A stretch of 17,955 bases of DNA from Fidelibacterota bacterium UBA7300 (GTDB lineage Bacteria > Fidelibacterota > Marinisomatia > Marinisomatales > UBA2128), in the NCBI GenBank assembly GCA_002471865.1, contig DKQU01000051.1, positions 1 through 17,955 on the forward strand, in the 5' to 3' direction. The notes below the pieces were generated by a model. That model saw nothing but the letters and a program-made list of their open reading frames with translations, was not told the DNA's origin and did no database searches. Shown here one piece after another: positions 7,341 through 14,875 of this stretch. The stretch's first letter is position 1; each line of letters starts with the position of its first letter. Both the position numbers and the translations under genes were made by a program.

Positions 7341-8044
7341 TGAAATACTTCCGAAAAACTGTATACTATTCTCTGCTTCTAATAGCACTGTTACTGATCA
7401 ATTGCGGTGGAAGCAATCAGACAGTTCGTCCAAAATCTCCTGTTGATGTCAGTTTCAGCCAAGCATATAATGCGTTTTCTCAGGGCAATTATGATGAAGC
7501 CAAGCGGCTATTTCTCAATCACGTACTAACTGATCGGTTTGCCATCCACTACGAGAGCTACATGTTTCTTGCCGAATGCTTCAAGCAGGTAGGTGAGATG
7601 GACAGCGGTAGAGTGGTTCTTAATTCCGGAATTGCTTTTATGGAAGGTTCTATGATGGGTGAAGAAGATATTGCCGATCTCCGTAATTGGCGAGCTAGTT
7701 ATCCCACTTTTCCACCAATGCTGAGGGAAGAAAATGGCTTTGTTCCATACAATGAACCTCCTGCTCCTTTGGGTGGAATGATTGCTTTAATTCAAAATGT
7801 CTATTATCCCTGTTCACCTGCCACCTCCGGTATTCGCGGAAGAATTATTATTCAAGTTCTTATAGATGATGAAGGACTCCCAATAGATTTTAAAATCGAT
7901 AGGTCGTTACATGAGGATTGTGACCTCATGGCTATTAGCGCTATTCAGAATACTATGTTTTTAACTGGAAAACGTAAAGGGAGACCGAGAAAAATGTGGG
8001 TAGCAATCCCCATAGATATAGGTACACATAAGGATAGATTCTAA
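7340..8044 (+). CDS. Predicted lipoprotein with TPR-like and TonB C-terminal domains
   Basis: The N-terminus is a signal peptide ending LLLINCGG, with a candidate lipid-bearing Cys22. Asn at -1 is unusual for a lipobox, though relaxed lipoboxes occur in FCB bacteria. Residues about 36-100 contain helical TPR-like repeats (AYNAFSQGNYDEAKRLF). Residues about 150-230 resemble a TonB C-terminal domain: IRGRIIIQVLIDDEG (165-179), then an aromatic/basic strand and MWVAIPIDI. It lacks the membrane helix and Pro-rich arm of true TonB, so it cannot act as a standard energy transducer. It is more likely a periplasmic-face scaffold or an adaptor for outer-membrane receptors. The start overlaps the DUF1232 stop. 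Confidence 0.75.
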   Translation: MKYFRKTVYYSLLLIALLLINCGGSNQTVRPKSPVDVSFSQAYNAFSQGNYDEAKRLFLNHVLTDRFAIHYESYMFLAECFKQVGEMDSGRVVLNSGIAFMEGSMMGEEDIADLRNWRASYPTFPPMLREENGFVPYNEPPAPLGGMIALIQNVYYPCSPATSGIRGRIIIQVLIDDEGLPIDFKIDRSLHEDCDLMAISAIQNTMFLTGKRKGRPRKMWVAIPIDIGTHKDRF

Positions 8045-8057
8045 TAAGTATTTGTTG

Positions 8058-8091
8058 TTTCTTGACTTAGTGGCTAAAAATAGTCAAGAAA
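8058..8091. terminator. Inverted repeat between convergent genes, possible two-way terminator
   Basis: TTTCTTGACT (8058-8067) and AGTCAAGAAA (8082-8091) form a perfect 10-bp stem around a 14-base loop. It begins 13 bases after the stop of the TonB_C lipoprotein gene, and its right arm covers the stop codon of the convergent zinc-ribbon gene (8084-8086). Neither side has a good T-run, so it is either a weak bidirectional terminator or an RNA end-protecting hairpin. Confidence 0.5.
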
Positions 8092-8278
8092 TCTCATCGT
8101 TTGTAAACTGCCATCGGCAGTCGCCGCACCACCAAGGTTTCCCCATGTAATCAGGTCTATTTTCATTAACCATGAGGGGGTTCCCGCATCGTGGGCAATC
8201 TGCTTCGGCGTCACTAGCCGGCCATTCGTAATCAGGCTGGAATTTGATGGGAGTCTCATATGTTGAGTGATCTTTCAT
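8084..8278 (-). CDS. Small zinc-ribbon protein (64 aa)
   Basis: This is a small acidic protein with two paired cysteine knuckles, CPRC (28-31) and CGDC (51-54). They are 19 residues apart and surrounded by GNPLMV and GKPWW, which is the form of a zinc ribbon. The N-terminal 25 residues are polar with no fold I can name. The intact cysteine spacing and a position with its own upstream space argue that this is a real gene and not chance reading of the other frame. Minus-strand TTGATT and TTAAAT, 16 bases apart and ending seven bases before the ATG, could be a poor promoter. Its function is unknown; such proteins often bind nucleic acid or a larger complex. Confidence 0.7.
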   Translation of the reverse strand: MKDHSTYETPIKFQPDYEWPASDAEADCPRCGNPLMVNENRPDYMGKPWWCGDCRWQFTNDEIS

Positions 8279-8401
8279 GAGTCGAATTTAAGGGTGTTGT
8301 TTAGAAGAATCAAAATTGAATCTAACTCTGTAGCATTTAACTTTGTACTTTATCGAAGATGAGTATTAAAGCTCCACAAAAAATATTATTATAATGTCAT
8401 C

Positions 8402-8878
8402 TCACCCCGAAAAATTTAAAGTCAGCATGACTGTTAAAATTGAAACTCCAACAAGTGACTTGATCCAGATAATTGTTTTGCGCTGTTTTAACTGTTCTTC
8501 ATACGGTCGCCACCAAAGTACTACATTTATGGTTTCATTCGGGACTATATATACAGTTTGGACAGCCTTATTCACAAATTCCTCTCTTTTTGCTCCAGTG
8601 TAATAATATTCCAGCAGATTTAGATAGTCCGGTTGGAGATAGGTGATGACATGTTTACCTGCCGATAAAGGAATTGGCTCTTTGATAGGAACCTGCCCTG
8701 CAAGCATGCCGTCAATGTAAATATCCAATCCAGCGGAATCACTGGCGATGGTAACATAGCCATTTTTTGGAAACACCGGATTCGGTTTTGTCGTATCAGC
8801 TGGAACATTCAGGCTGTCTTGGGCAATGACTAAAGAAGACATTAGAAGTAGACGGAGGACAGCGGATTGAACTCTCAT
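8402..8878 (-). CDS. PEGA-domain envelope protein with C-terminal membrane helix
   Basis: I chose the ATG at 8878 (158 aa) because it opens directly into a signal peptide, MRVQSAVLRLLLMSSLVIAQ. An in-frame ATG at 8929 would add 17 polar residues and nearly touch the divergent gene. After a Pro/Thr linker (about 25-38), residues 40-115 form a PEGA-like beta domain: YVTIASDSAGLDIYIDGMLA (41-60), then a Gly-His strand SAGKHVITYLQPDY. A basic stretch (QLKQRK) precedes a final membrane helix at about 139-156. The protein is thus exported and probably anchored at its C-terminus. PEGA domains are found in surface and envelope proteins, without a fixed activity. It lies head-to-head with the TPR lipoprotein gene. 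Confidence 0.72.
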   Translation of the reverse strand: MRVQSAVLRLLLMSSLVIAQDSLNVPADTTKPNPVFPKNGYVTIASDSAGLDIYIDGMLAGQVPIKEPIPLSAGKHVITYLQPDYLNLLEYYYTGAKREEFVNKAVQTVYIVPNETINVVLWWRPYEEQLKQRKTIIWIKSLVGVSILTVMLTLNFSG

Positions 8879-8970
8879 GACATAGAAAGTTAACAGTTTA
8901 TTTTTATCAAGACTATCGTAAAATTCCACCTGATATGTACTACCTCAAACGACCGGTTCGCACCGTTTCC
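8879..8970. promoter_or_regulatory. Divergent intergenic region between PEGA and TPR genes
   Basis: With the preferred starts (8878 on minus, 8971 on plus) there are 92 bases between two divergent envelope genes, enough for two promoters. On the minus strand TTGATA (5 of 6 to the -35 consensus) lies near 8904-8909, but the matching -10 is poor. On the plus strand I see only TAAAAT near 8919. With the longer annotated starts the gap would be five bases, leaving no room for promoters; this is part of why the shorter starts are preferred. Confidence 0.35.
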
Positions 8971-10917
8971 ATGAGACCTTTCGAAATTTCGTTGATTTTT
9001 CTCATTTCGGTCACTTTCATATTAAGTGGCTGTGCATACTTTAACACCTTTTATAATGCACAAAACTATTTCCGTACTGCCGAGGAAGAAATCTCCAAAT
9101 TAGCAGCAGGGGAGAAATTGAGCAAGCAGGCAGAAGAGGCACTCGATAAAACAATTGTCAATTGCAATATTATACTAGAAGACTTCTCAGAATCTAAACT
9201 TCGGGATGACGCTCTATTTCTATCTGCTAAATCATATTATTACCGTGGCGAATTTTCTACTGCTAAAAAACGTCTATTACGATTAAAAAGAGAACATCCT
9301 GAAAGTCCATTCCTGAAGGAAGCGTTCTTATGGCTTTCACGCTGTCAATGGAAATTGGGTGAAACGGAATCGGCTCAATTAGATCTCCAGAAATTATCAG
9401 AATCACTTGAAAAGGAAAATGGTTCTCGTGATCAAAGAGTACAGGTTGCTATCACTCTAGGTGAGATTCACATTGAACTAGGTGATAAATCGGCAGCAGT
9501 CGATCAACTTCGAAAAGCCGTCAATCTTTCTAAGGACTCCATACTGAAGGGGCAACTCTTGTTGAGAAGTGGTGAGCTATTGCTGCAGATTAATAAACCA
9601 GAAAAAGCTTTGGCAACGTATCAAGAAGCACTGAAAGTGAGCTCTGACAGTGATCATTTAAATACAGCCAATCTTGAAGTCGTCCGAATTTTACGACTTT
9701 TGGAAAGGTGGGATGAGGCAATAGAGACTATTCAACTGCTTCTATCGGACGATAAATTTTCTTCACTGAAATCAGATCTTAATCTAGAACTTGCTCAACT
9801 TTATGAAATGCGAGGTATGGTTCTGGAAGCCAAAAGCAGATTTTCGATTATTACAGATGATTTCCCCAAGACTGAAGCGTCTGCTTCGGCGTATTACCAT
9901 CTGGGTGGATTGGCACTGTCCGAATCGGAAGATTACGAGGCGGCTAAGCGGTATTTTGGAAATGTTGAGAAAGAAAAGCGATCGTCACTTCTCGTACCAG
10001 CCTCTAGGATCCGAGTTAAAGAAATTGAATCGTATCTAGAAGTAATCAGTGAACTTGATATCCTTAAAGCTGTTCTGGTTGAAGCGAGAGTAGATCCCAC
10101 TGAAACTGAGACCATTAAAAGTGAATTTGAGGATAGTTTAGAAGTTTTGTCCGAAACTTTAACTGTTCCGAATGAAGAGAATGAAACTGCTGCAATCGAT
10201 ACAATGAATACTCGTCATGAACTGTCACAAAATCTATATGCTCTCGGTGAACTTTTAGCATTCCACTTTAACAGAGAAGACAGTGCCATTAAAGTATTAG
10301 AGCAACTCGTAATGAATTATCCGGAAAGTGATGCTTGTCCGCAAGCTCTTTTTACTCTTGGTTATCTCCTTACTACAAAAGGAGACACCACTAAGGGTGA
10401 TAACTATCTGTCCAACCTTATTGAAGCGCATCCGAACACAGAATATGCAGTACAGGCCGCCTCGCAAAGAGGTATTGAAATCATTAATGAAGCTGAAAAC
10501 TTACTGGAGTTTGCAGAAGCTCAAATCAAAAGTGATCCCGAAAGTGCTATCCAATCTTATAAGCGGATTCTAGTTGAGTATCCAAAGTCACAATATATTC
10601 CTCATGCCATTCTTTCTATTGGATATATTCATGAATATTCTTTGCACGATTTGGACAGCACTTTAAGCTATTATCAGCAACTAATGGAAACGTATCCTGA
10701 GAGTGAACAGGCAGAATCAATTAAATCTCATTACCAGACACTTTCAATAGCATTCAATGAATCTCAAACTGATTCACTTAATAGTCAAACTGAGAGCGAT
10801 TCAACTTTAGTTGACATTGAACCAGATTCTTCTGCCGCACTATTCGAGAATGACATTTTACCTTCGCAGCTTCCAATACCTGTTCAAATTGAAAAGGAGC
10901 ATAATGAGGAGGATTGA
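8971..10917 (+). CDS. Large TPR outer-membrane or periplasmic lipoprotein
   Basis: The preferred start (ATG 8971, 648 aa) gives MRPFEISLIFLISVTFILSGC, a lipoprotein signal peptide with the lipobox LSGC at Cys21. An ATG at 8935 would add 12 residues. The mature N-terminus, CAYFNTFYNAQNYFRTAEEE, is a sequence often seen in FCB-phylum TPR lipoproteins. Most of the rest is repeated helix pairs of tetratricopeptide type, with recurring A-x-x-x-Y/F and YP-E/K-S turns (HPESPFLKEA, YPESDACPQALF, YPKSQYIPHAI, YPESEQAESI). The late repeats resemble YbgF/BamD-type TPRs. The tail, about 595-648, is Ser/Asp/Glu-rich and disordered. It is probably an assembly scaffold in the envelope. The last 14 bases overlap pyrK. 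Confidence 0.85.
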   Translation: MRPFEISLIFLISVTFILSGCAYFNTFYNAQNYFRTAEEEISKLAAGEKLSKQAEEALDKTIVNCNIILEDFSESKLRDDALFLSAKSYYYRGEFSTAKKRLLRLKREHPESPFLKEAFLWLSRCQWKLGETESAQLDLQKLSESLEKENGSRDQRVQVAITLGEIHIELGDKSAAVDQLRKAVNLSKDSILKGQLLLRSGELLLQINKPEKALATYQEALKVSSDSDHLNTANLEVVRILRLLERWDEAIETIQLLLSDDKFSSLKSDLNLELAQLYEMRGMVLEAKSRFSIITDDFPKTEASASAYYHLGGLALSESEDYEAAKRYFGNVEKEKRSSLLVPASRIRVKEIESYLEVISELDILKAVLVEARVDPTETETIKSEFEDSLEVLSETLTVPNEENETAAIDTMNTRHELSQNLYALGELLAFHFNREDSAIKVLEQLVMNYPESDACPQALFTLGYLLTTKGDTTKGDNYLSNLIEAHPNTEYAVQAASQRGIEIINEAENLLEFAEAQIKSDPESAIQSYKRILVEYPKSQYIPHAILSIGYIHEYSLHDLDSTLSYYQQLMETYPESEQAESIKSHYQTLSIAFNESQTDSLNSQTESDSTLVDIEPDSSAALFENDILPSQLPIPVQIEKEHNEED

Positions 10918-11698
10918 ATCAGGGAAAGTTTTGTCGAATCATAAGCTGGCAAAAGGAATGTATCGTATGGATATATCCCTCCCTGAGATTTCATCAGAAG
11001 TGCAGGGTCCTGGCCAGTTTATCTCACTGACAGTAGGAGAAGGGTGGCAGATGCCCCTCCGCCGGCCCATGAGTATCGCATCTATTGAGAATGATTCCAT
11101 TAGTATCATCTACAAAATTTTCGGAAAAGGTACAGTTTGGCTTAAAGAGAGAACTTCTGGAGAAGTTATTGAGGCAATTGGACCGTTGGGCAATAAATTC
11201 TCATTAGATAAGATAAATGGCAAAGAGATTATTCTTGTTGGAGGAGGTGTAGGAGTTGCACCTATTCTGTATCTGCACGATCAACTGTCAAAGGATAATC
11301 AGGATCATCTGCTTATTGTGGGTGCAGTTACTGCTGCTGAGCAATTTTTGGAGCACTCTCCGAAAACTGGCATTCATCTCACAACCGATGATGGTTCTGT
11401 CGGAGAAAAAGGGACTGTGATGACAATGTTAGAGATTCTGGCGGATAAAGTAGAGAATCCATATATTATTGCTTGCGGACCTGAACCTATGTTAGCAGCT
11501 ATCTATAAGTTTACTACAGAGAAGGGAATAGAAGGCCAGTTTGCCGTGGAAAGTTACATGGCGTGCGGTACTGGACTGTGCCAGGGATGTGTTATCGAAA
11601 CAACGAAGAACATCAGCAAAGAGCATACCTATCACCAGAAGTACTCATTGGTCTGCAGCGACGGACCTGTTTACGACATTAATGCAATCCGCATCTGA
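10904..11698 (+). CDS. pyrK: Dihydroorotate dehydrogenase B, electron-transfer subunit PyrK
   Basis: PyrK carries FAD and a [2Fe-2S] cluster and passes electrons from dihydroorotate, via PyrD, to NAD+. I chose ATG 10904 (264 aa): AAGGAG at 10894-10899 lies just before it, and the family N-terminus follows directly. An upstream in-frame ATG at 10811 lies deep inside the TPR gene and adds 31 unrelated residues. Motifs in order are RRPMSIAS (53-60, FAD), GGGVGVAP (113-120, NAD/FAD side), ACGPEPML and the cluster cysteines 221, 226, 229 and 251 (CGTGLCQGC, then VC). It directly precedes pyrD, with a three-base gap. The gene is intact. Confidence 0.94.
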   Translation: MRRIESGKVLSNHKLAKGMYRMDISLPEISSEVQGPGQFISLTVGEGWQMPLRRPMSIASIENDSISIIYKIFGKGTVWLKERTSGEVIEAIGPLGNKFSLDKINGKEIILVGGGVGVAPILYLHDQLSKDNQDHLLIVGAVTAAEQFLEHSPKTGIHLTTDDGSVGEKGTVMTMLEILADKVENPYIIACGPEPMLAAIYKFTTEKGIEGQFAVESYMACGTGLCQGCVIETTKNISKEHTYHQKYSLVCSDGPVYDINAIRI

Positions 11699-11701
11699 GA
11701 A

Positions 11702-12622
11702 GTGACAGACTTGAATACCACCATCGGCTCAATCGAACTGAAGAATCCAATTCTTGTGGCTTCAGGGACATTTGGTTATGGTGAGGAGTGTGACGAGTTT
11801 TCAGATGTGAATCAATTGGGTGGAATAATCACCAAGTCCATTACTTTACACCCGCGAGAAGGCAATCCGCCTCCGCGCATTGTAGAAACGGCTTCCGGAA
11901 TGCTTAATTCCATCGGGTTGGCAAACATAGGTGTTGACCGTTATATCTCAGACATGCTGCCTAAGTACGATGAACTTGATACAACCGTCATCATGAATAT
12001 CGCCGGTAGCTCGCTGACGGAATACATCAATGTGCTGGAAGCGGTGGAAGCAGTTCCAAATAGTCTTGCCGGTTATGAAATTAATATATCCTGTCCGAAT
12101 GTAGGCGAAGGTGGAATGGAGTTTGGAGTGGATTGTGATTTAACTTCGCAGCTAACCTCTGAACTACGACAAAGGACAGATAAACTATTGGTCATTAAGC
12201 TATCACCCAATGTAACTAATATTGCCGCCATCGCCCAATCTGCTGAAGCTGCCGGAGCTGATGCTGTATCAGCTATTAATACAGTAGTGGGTATGAGTAT
12301 CAATCCGGCGACGAGAAAGTCTAACGTTTACACGAAATTGTGCGGGCTGTCAGGTCCTGCCGTCAAACCTGTAGGGGTGGCTGCAGTGTACAAAATATCA
12401 CAGTCTGTTTCCATTCCTGTCATCGGCATAGGCGGTATCACTAAAGGGGAAGATGTGGCAGAATATCTGCTTGCCGGAGCTTCAGCAGTTCAAGTCGGGA
12501 CGGCAAATTTTCGGGATCCAGCGGCAGGATTGCAAATTCTCACTGAATTCCATGATTTCTGTGACAAAAACAATATATCTGATCTAACTGAATTGATTGG
12601 TCGACTACAGAATGATACGTAA
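11702..12622 (+). CDS. pyrD: Dihydroorotate dehydrogenase B, catalytic subunit PyrD (class 1B)
   Basis: PyrD oxidises dihydroorotate to orotate in the fourth step of pyrimidine synthesis, in the cytoplasm, with FMN. The start is a GTG at 11702, three bases after the pyrK stop. Visible features are ASGTFGYGEE (20-29), the FMN/substrate Lys45 (ITKSIT), NISCPNV (128-134) with Cys131 as the class 1 catalytic base, KLSPN (166-170), AINTV (191-195) and the phosphate-binding GIGGI (242-246). A catalytic Cys and a PyrK partner place it in class 1B, the NAD-linked heterotetramer, and not the quinone-linked class 2. The 306-aa length is normal. No other pyrimidine gene is visible in the window. Confidence 0.95.
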   Translation: MTDLNTTIGSIELKNPILVASGTFGYGEECDEFSDVNQLGGIITKSITLHPREGNPPPRIVETASGMLNSIGLANIGVDRYISDMLPKYDELDTTVIMNIAGSSLTEYINVLEAVEAVPNSLAGYEINISCPNVGEGGMEFGVDCDLTSQLTSELRQRTDKLLVIKLSPNVTNIAAIAQSAEAAGADAVSAINTVVGMSINPATRKSNVYTKLCGLSGPAVKPVGVAAVYKISQSVSIPVIGIGGITKGEDVAEYLLAGASAVQVGTANFRDPAAGLQILTEFHDFCDKNNISDLTELIGRLQNDT

Positions 12623-13052
12623 AAGCTTCATTTTATTTATAATAATTTCTCTTCTCGCGTGCACTGCATCTCCGCGCTACGGAAGCGAAAATAAGTCGGG
12701 TTCGCGAAAAAGTAAAAAGTATCATGCTAGAGTAATTACAGGGATTTCATCTTTTTATGCTGATGATTTTCACGGTAAACTGACAGCCAACGGAGAAGTA
12801 TACGATATGTATGGACTAACAGCGGCTCATAAGACTCTACCCCTCAATACTATCGTTCGTGTAACAAACCTCAATAATGGTAAATCGCTTATTCTTCGCA
12901 TCAACGATAGAGGTCCTTATGTTAAAGGTCGTATCTTGGATTGTTCTTACGGAGCTGCTCTAAAGCTGGGCTTTGTAGGACAAGGCACTACTAAGGTTAA
13001 AATCGAAGTAATGGAGCTTGGTGATAATAAATATATGAAGCATAAAACGTGA
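12612..13052 (+). CDS. rlpA: RlpA-like lipoprotein (double-psi beta-barrel, no SPOR domain)
   Basis: RlpA proteins are envelope lipoproteins; some are lytic transglycosylases acting on peptide-free peptidoglycan strands. I chose ATG 12612 (146 aa), overlapping pyrD by 11 bases. The signal peptide ends SLLAC with Cys17 as the lipid site. A basic, Ser/Lys-rich linker (22-38) leads to the double-psi beta-barrel: GISSFYADDFHGKLTANGE (44-62), AAHKTLPLNT (71-80), INDRGPY (97-103) and the end of the barrel near 135. His73 and Asp99 correspond by motif and 26-residue spacing to residues required in the Pseudomonas enzyme, so activity is plausible. No SPOR domain follows; many short RlpA homologues lack it. 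Confidence 0.88.
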   Translation: MIRKSFILFIIISLLACTASPRYGSENKSGSRKSKKYHARVITGISSFYADDFHGKLTANGEVYDMYGLTAAHKTLPLNTIVRVTNLNNGKSLILRINDRGPYVKGRILDCSYGAALKLGFVGQGTTKVKIEVMELGDNKYMKHKT

Positions 13053-13074
13053 TGTCCAATAACGTATCACTTTT
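13049..13074 (+). terminator. Weak hairpin with T-run after the RlpA gene
   Basis: GTGAT (13049-13053, including the TGA stop) can pair with ATCAC (13066-13070), followed at once by TTTT (13071-13074). The stem is only 5 bp, so this is a poor intrinsic terminator at best. Its place in the only 100-base gap of the rightward gene run makes it worth listing. Confidence 0.25.
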
Positions 13075-13131
13075 CTCATCAAATGAAGTTTCGTCAAGAC
13101 AAAGTGTCGAATACTAATAACAAAAAAGTTT

Positions 13132-13137
13132 TATATT
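13132..13137 (+). promoter_or_regulatory. Candidate -10 element upstream of cdsA
   Basis: TATATT lies 15 bases before the cdsA ATG, inside a very A/T-rich stretch (ACAAAAAAGTTTTATATTC). No recognisable -35 is found at the usual distance. The 100-base gap before cdsA contrasts with the overlaps on either side, so a new transcription unit probably begins here. No Shine-Dalgarno site precedes the ATG. Confidence 0.35.
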
Positions 13138-13152
13138 CATCCTGAAATTGTC

Positions 13153-14007
13153 ATGACTGATACATTATCATCACGAATGTTTGTAAACTTCCTCGGAATA
13201 CCTGGGATTCTCTTGATGATATATCTGGGGGATCTGTGGTTCCTCGGATTTGTTACAATTGTATCTCTTATTGCTCTTTATGAATTTTACCGCTTAGTAG
13301 GCCACAAAGATGCATCTCCTCATGTTTGGATCGGCATATTTGCAGGGGCTATTTATATGCTTTTTCATTATGGTAATATTTGTCCAGATATAGTGATAAT
13401 CAATTGGAACCACATTCTTATTGGATTGGTTCTTCTCGTTGGATTTCTGGAACTCTTCAGTGGAAAAGAGCACGCAACAGCTAATATTACGTACACCTTA
13501 GCAGGAATTCTCTACATACCGCTTTTGTTGGGGACAATGGTTTCATTAAGAGAGATAGAATCCGGTGGAGCTGAAATTGGATATAATTTGGTTATAGTAC
13601 TTTTTGTTTCTGTTTGGACTTGTGATTCAGCTGCTTATGTATTTGGTAAAAAATGGGGTAAGAGTAAAATCCTAGAAAGAGTTAGTCCTAAGAAAACTTG
13701 GGTAGGAGGAATAGCTGGATTTATTACAGCGATAGCTGTAGCGATTTTGTTTCATCAAACTCATTTTTTCCCAGAAAATACAATTTCAATTTATCATGCT
13801 GCAGGCATTGGCGCTATTGTGGGAATTTTCGGACAGGCTGGAGATTTCGTTGAATCAATGATGAAGCGTGACGCTGGAGTGAAAGACAGTGGCACATTTC
13901 TGCTAGGACATGGTGGAGTCCTGGACAGATTCGATTCCCTCATCGTAGCCACGCCTCTTGTGTACCTCTATTATATTTACGTGGTTTTAGGTTGTTGTAA
14001 CGTTTGA
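13153..14007 (+). CDS. cdsA: Phosphatidate cytidylyltransferase CdsA
   Basis: CdsA makes CDP-diacylglycerol from phosphatidate and CTP in the inner membrane, the entry to all major phospholipids. The protein (284 aa) has about seven or eight hydrophobic helices. The CDP-diglyceride synthase signature lies near the C-terminus at 225-251: S-MMKR-DAGVKDSG, then HGGVLDRFD, with the acidic residues for metal binding present. SPKKTWVGG (178-186) is also conserved in the family. The first 15 residues are polar, and a start at Met9 is possible. It may begin a new operon after the 100-base gap; the next gene overlaps its stop. The gene is intact. Confidence 0.95.
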   Translation: MTDTLSSRMFVNFLGIPGILLMIYLGDLWFLGFVTIVSLIALYEFYRLVGHKDASPHVWIGIFAGAIYMLFHYGNICPDIVIINWNHILIGLVLLVGFLELFSGKEHATANITYTLAGILYIPLLLGTMVSLREIESGGAEIGYNLVIVLFVSVWTCDSAAYVFGKKWGKSKILERVSPKKTWVGGIAGFITAIAVAILFHQTHFFPENTISIYHAAGIGAIVGIFGQAGDFVESMMKRDAGVKDSGTFLLGHGGVLDRFDSLIVATPLVYLYYIYVVLGCCNV

Positions 14008-14501
14008 CAAAAACAGATAGAAAAGTAGAAGAAATTAGTACATCATCGGACCTTAGTTACAAAAAATCAATAAAAACTCAAACAGTCGAAGTAAATACAA
14101 TATTCCAATGGAAGGCTTATCCGGCAAAAGAGAGAGCAAGGTCAGCCATTACTGGGGGATTAATTATCCTTTTTCTTGCTGTAACTATCCTGTTTGTTTT
14201 TAAAAGCTTGATTCTGGCACTGTTATCAATTTTCGTCTTGGTACTTCGACTGAACCGTTTCTATTTTCCCAGCAGTTTTTCCATAGATAGCGAAGGCATA
14301 TCAGCAAAATATCTTCTAAACTCACAATACATGAATTGGAACGACGTCAAGCGTATAGTTAATGATGAATATGGAGCATATCTCTCTGATAGAACTGTCT
14401 CTTCAAGATGGGACGCTTTCCGGGGAATGCATATCCTCTTTGGGAACGATAGTGATAAAGTTAGATCGTTGTTAAAAACAGGCTTCATATCTGCACAATG
14501 A
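14004..14501 (+). CDS. Membrane protein with two helices and a PH-like beta domain, unknown function
   Basis: This is a 165-aa protein whose only plausible start is a TTG at 14004, overlapping the cdsA TGA in the form TTGA. No ATG occurs before residue 90. The N-terminal 35 residues are polar. FQWKAYPAKER (34-44) leads into two hydrophobic helices (about 48-66 and 68-82). The C-terminal 85 residues look like alternating strands, RFYFPSSFSIDSEGISAKY (85-103) and YMNWNDVKRI (109-118), as in bacterial PH-like (bPH/YdbT-type) membrane domains. That resemblance is by pattern only. It overlaps the 125-aa gene by four bases (ATGA). The role is unknown, but the coupling suggests it belongs to the cdsA-MutL run. 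Confidence 0.65.
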   Translation: MTKTDRKVEEISTSSDLSYKKSIKTQTVEVNTIFQWKAYPAKERARSAITGGLIILFLAVTILFVFKSLILALLSIFVLVLRLNRFYFPSSFSIDSEGISAKYLLNSQYMNWNDVKRIVNDEYGAYLSDRTVSSRWDAFRGMHILFGNDSDKVRSLLKTGFISAQ

Positions 14502-14875
14502 GTTGGTTAAAACACGCCTTTGCCATTGATCCTCCCGGAGCTGCTGAACCAACAGAAGATCAAAAGCCAGTAGTAGAGAAAGTCTGCCAGGAAGTAATAC
14601 GCCGCAGAATGGCAACGCCAGCACTTATTATGCTGGAGACATTTCGACCACTCAATTTTGTAGGTTCGCAAGTACTTCATTTCTTCCATCCCATTGTTTC
14701 TGCAATTTTAACCACAGAAGCTTATAAACATTTTACTGAATTCCTGGAAAGACGCGGTAGTGTGGATTATCTGTGCCAGAGAATTGAACAGCTTGATGAT
14801 GAAATGCGGAAAAAGAATAAGAAATCTAAAACTGAAGAAAGTGCGTCGACTCAAAAAGTAACCAAAGATGGCTAA
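14498..14875 (+). CDS. Conserved hypothetical protein upstream of the MutL-like gene (125 aa)
   Basis: I know no function for this protein. Residues 1-16 (MSWLKHAFAIDPPGAA) and 39-66 (ATPALIMLETFRPLNFVG, then SQVLHFFHPIV) look like conserved, partly hydrophobic segments. ERRGSVDYLCQRIE (84-97) is a further distinctive block. The tail from 100 is Lys/Ser/Glu-rich and disordered. From memory, similar proteins sit next to MutL-type ATPases in other phyla; this needs a neighbourhood search to confirm. Both ends overlap neighbours (ATGA with the upstream gene, eight bases with the MutL-like gene), so translation is almost certainly coupled. A peripheral membrane adaptor is possible but unproven. 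Confidence 0.7.
   Translation: MSWLKHAFAIDPPGAAEPTEDQKPVVEKVCQEVIRRRMATPALIMLETFRPLNFVGSQVLHFFHPIVSAILTTEAYKHFTEFLERRGSVDYLCQRIEQLDDEMRKKNKKSKTEESASTQKVTKDG

Noticed and set aside
7340..8044. True TonB energy transducer
   Set aside because: There is no uncleaved N-terminal anchor with the expected pattern, no Pro-rich spacer, and no ExbB/ExbD gene nearby.
8345..8351. GTACTTT near the zinc-ribbon gene, matching half of the palindrome before the NagX-like gene
   Set aside because: A single 7-base half-site in A/T-rich DNA is expected by chance, and no second half is present.
8394..8603. 69-aa plus-strand frame over the PEGA gene
   Set aside because: It is antisense to a gene with a signal peptide, PEGA-type strands and a membrane anchor.
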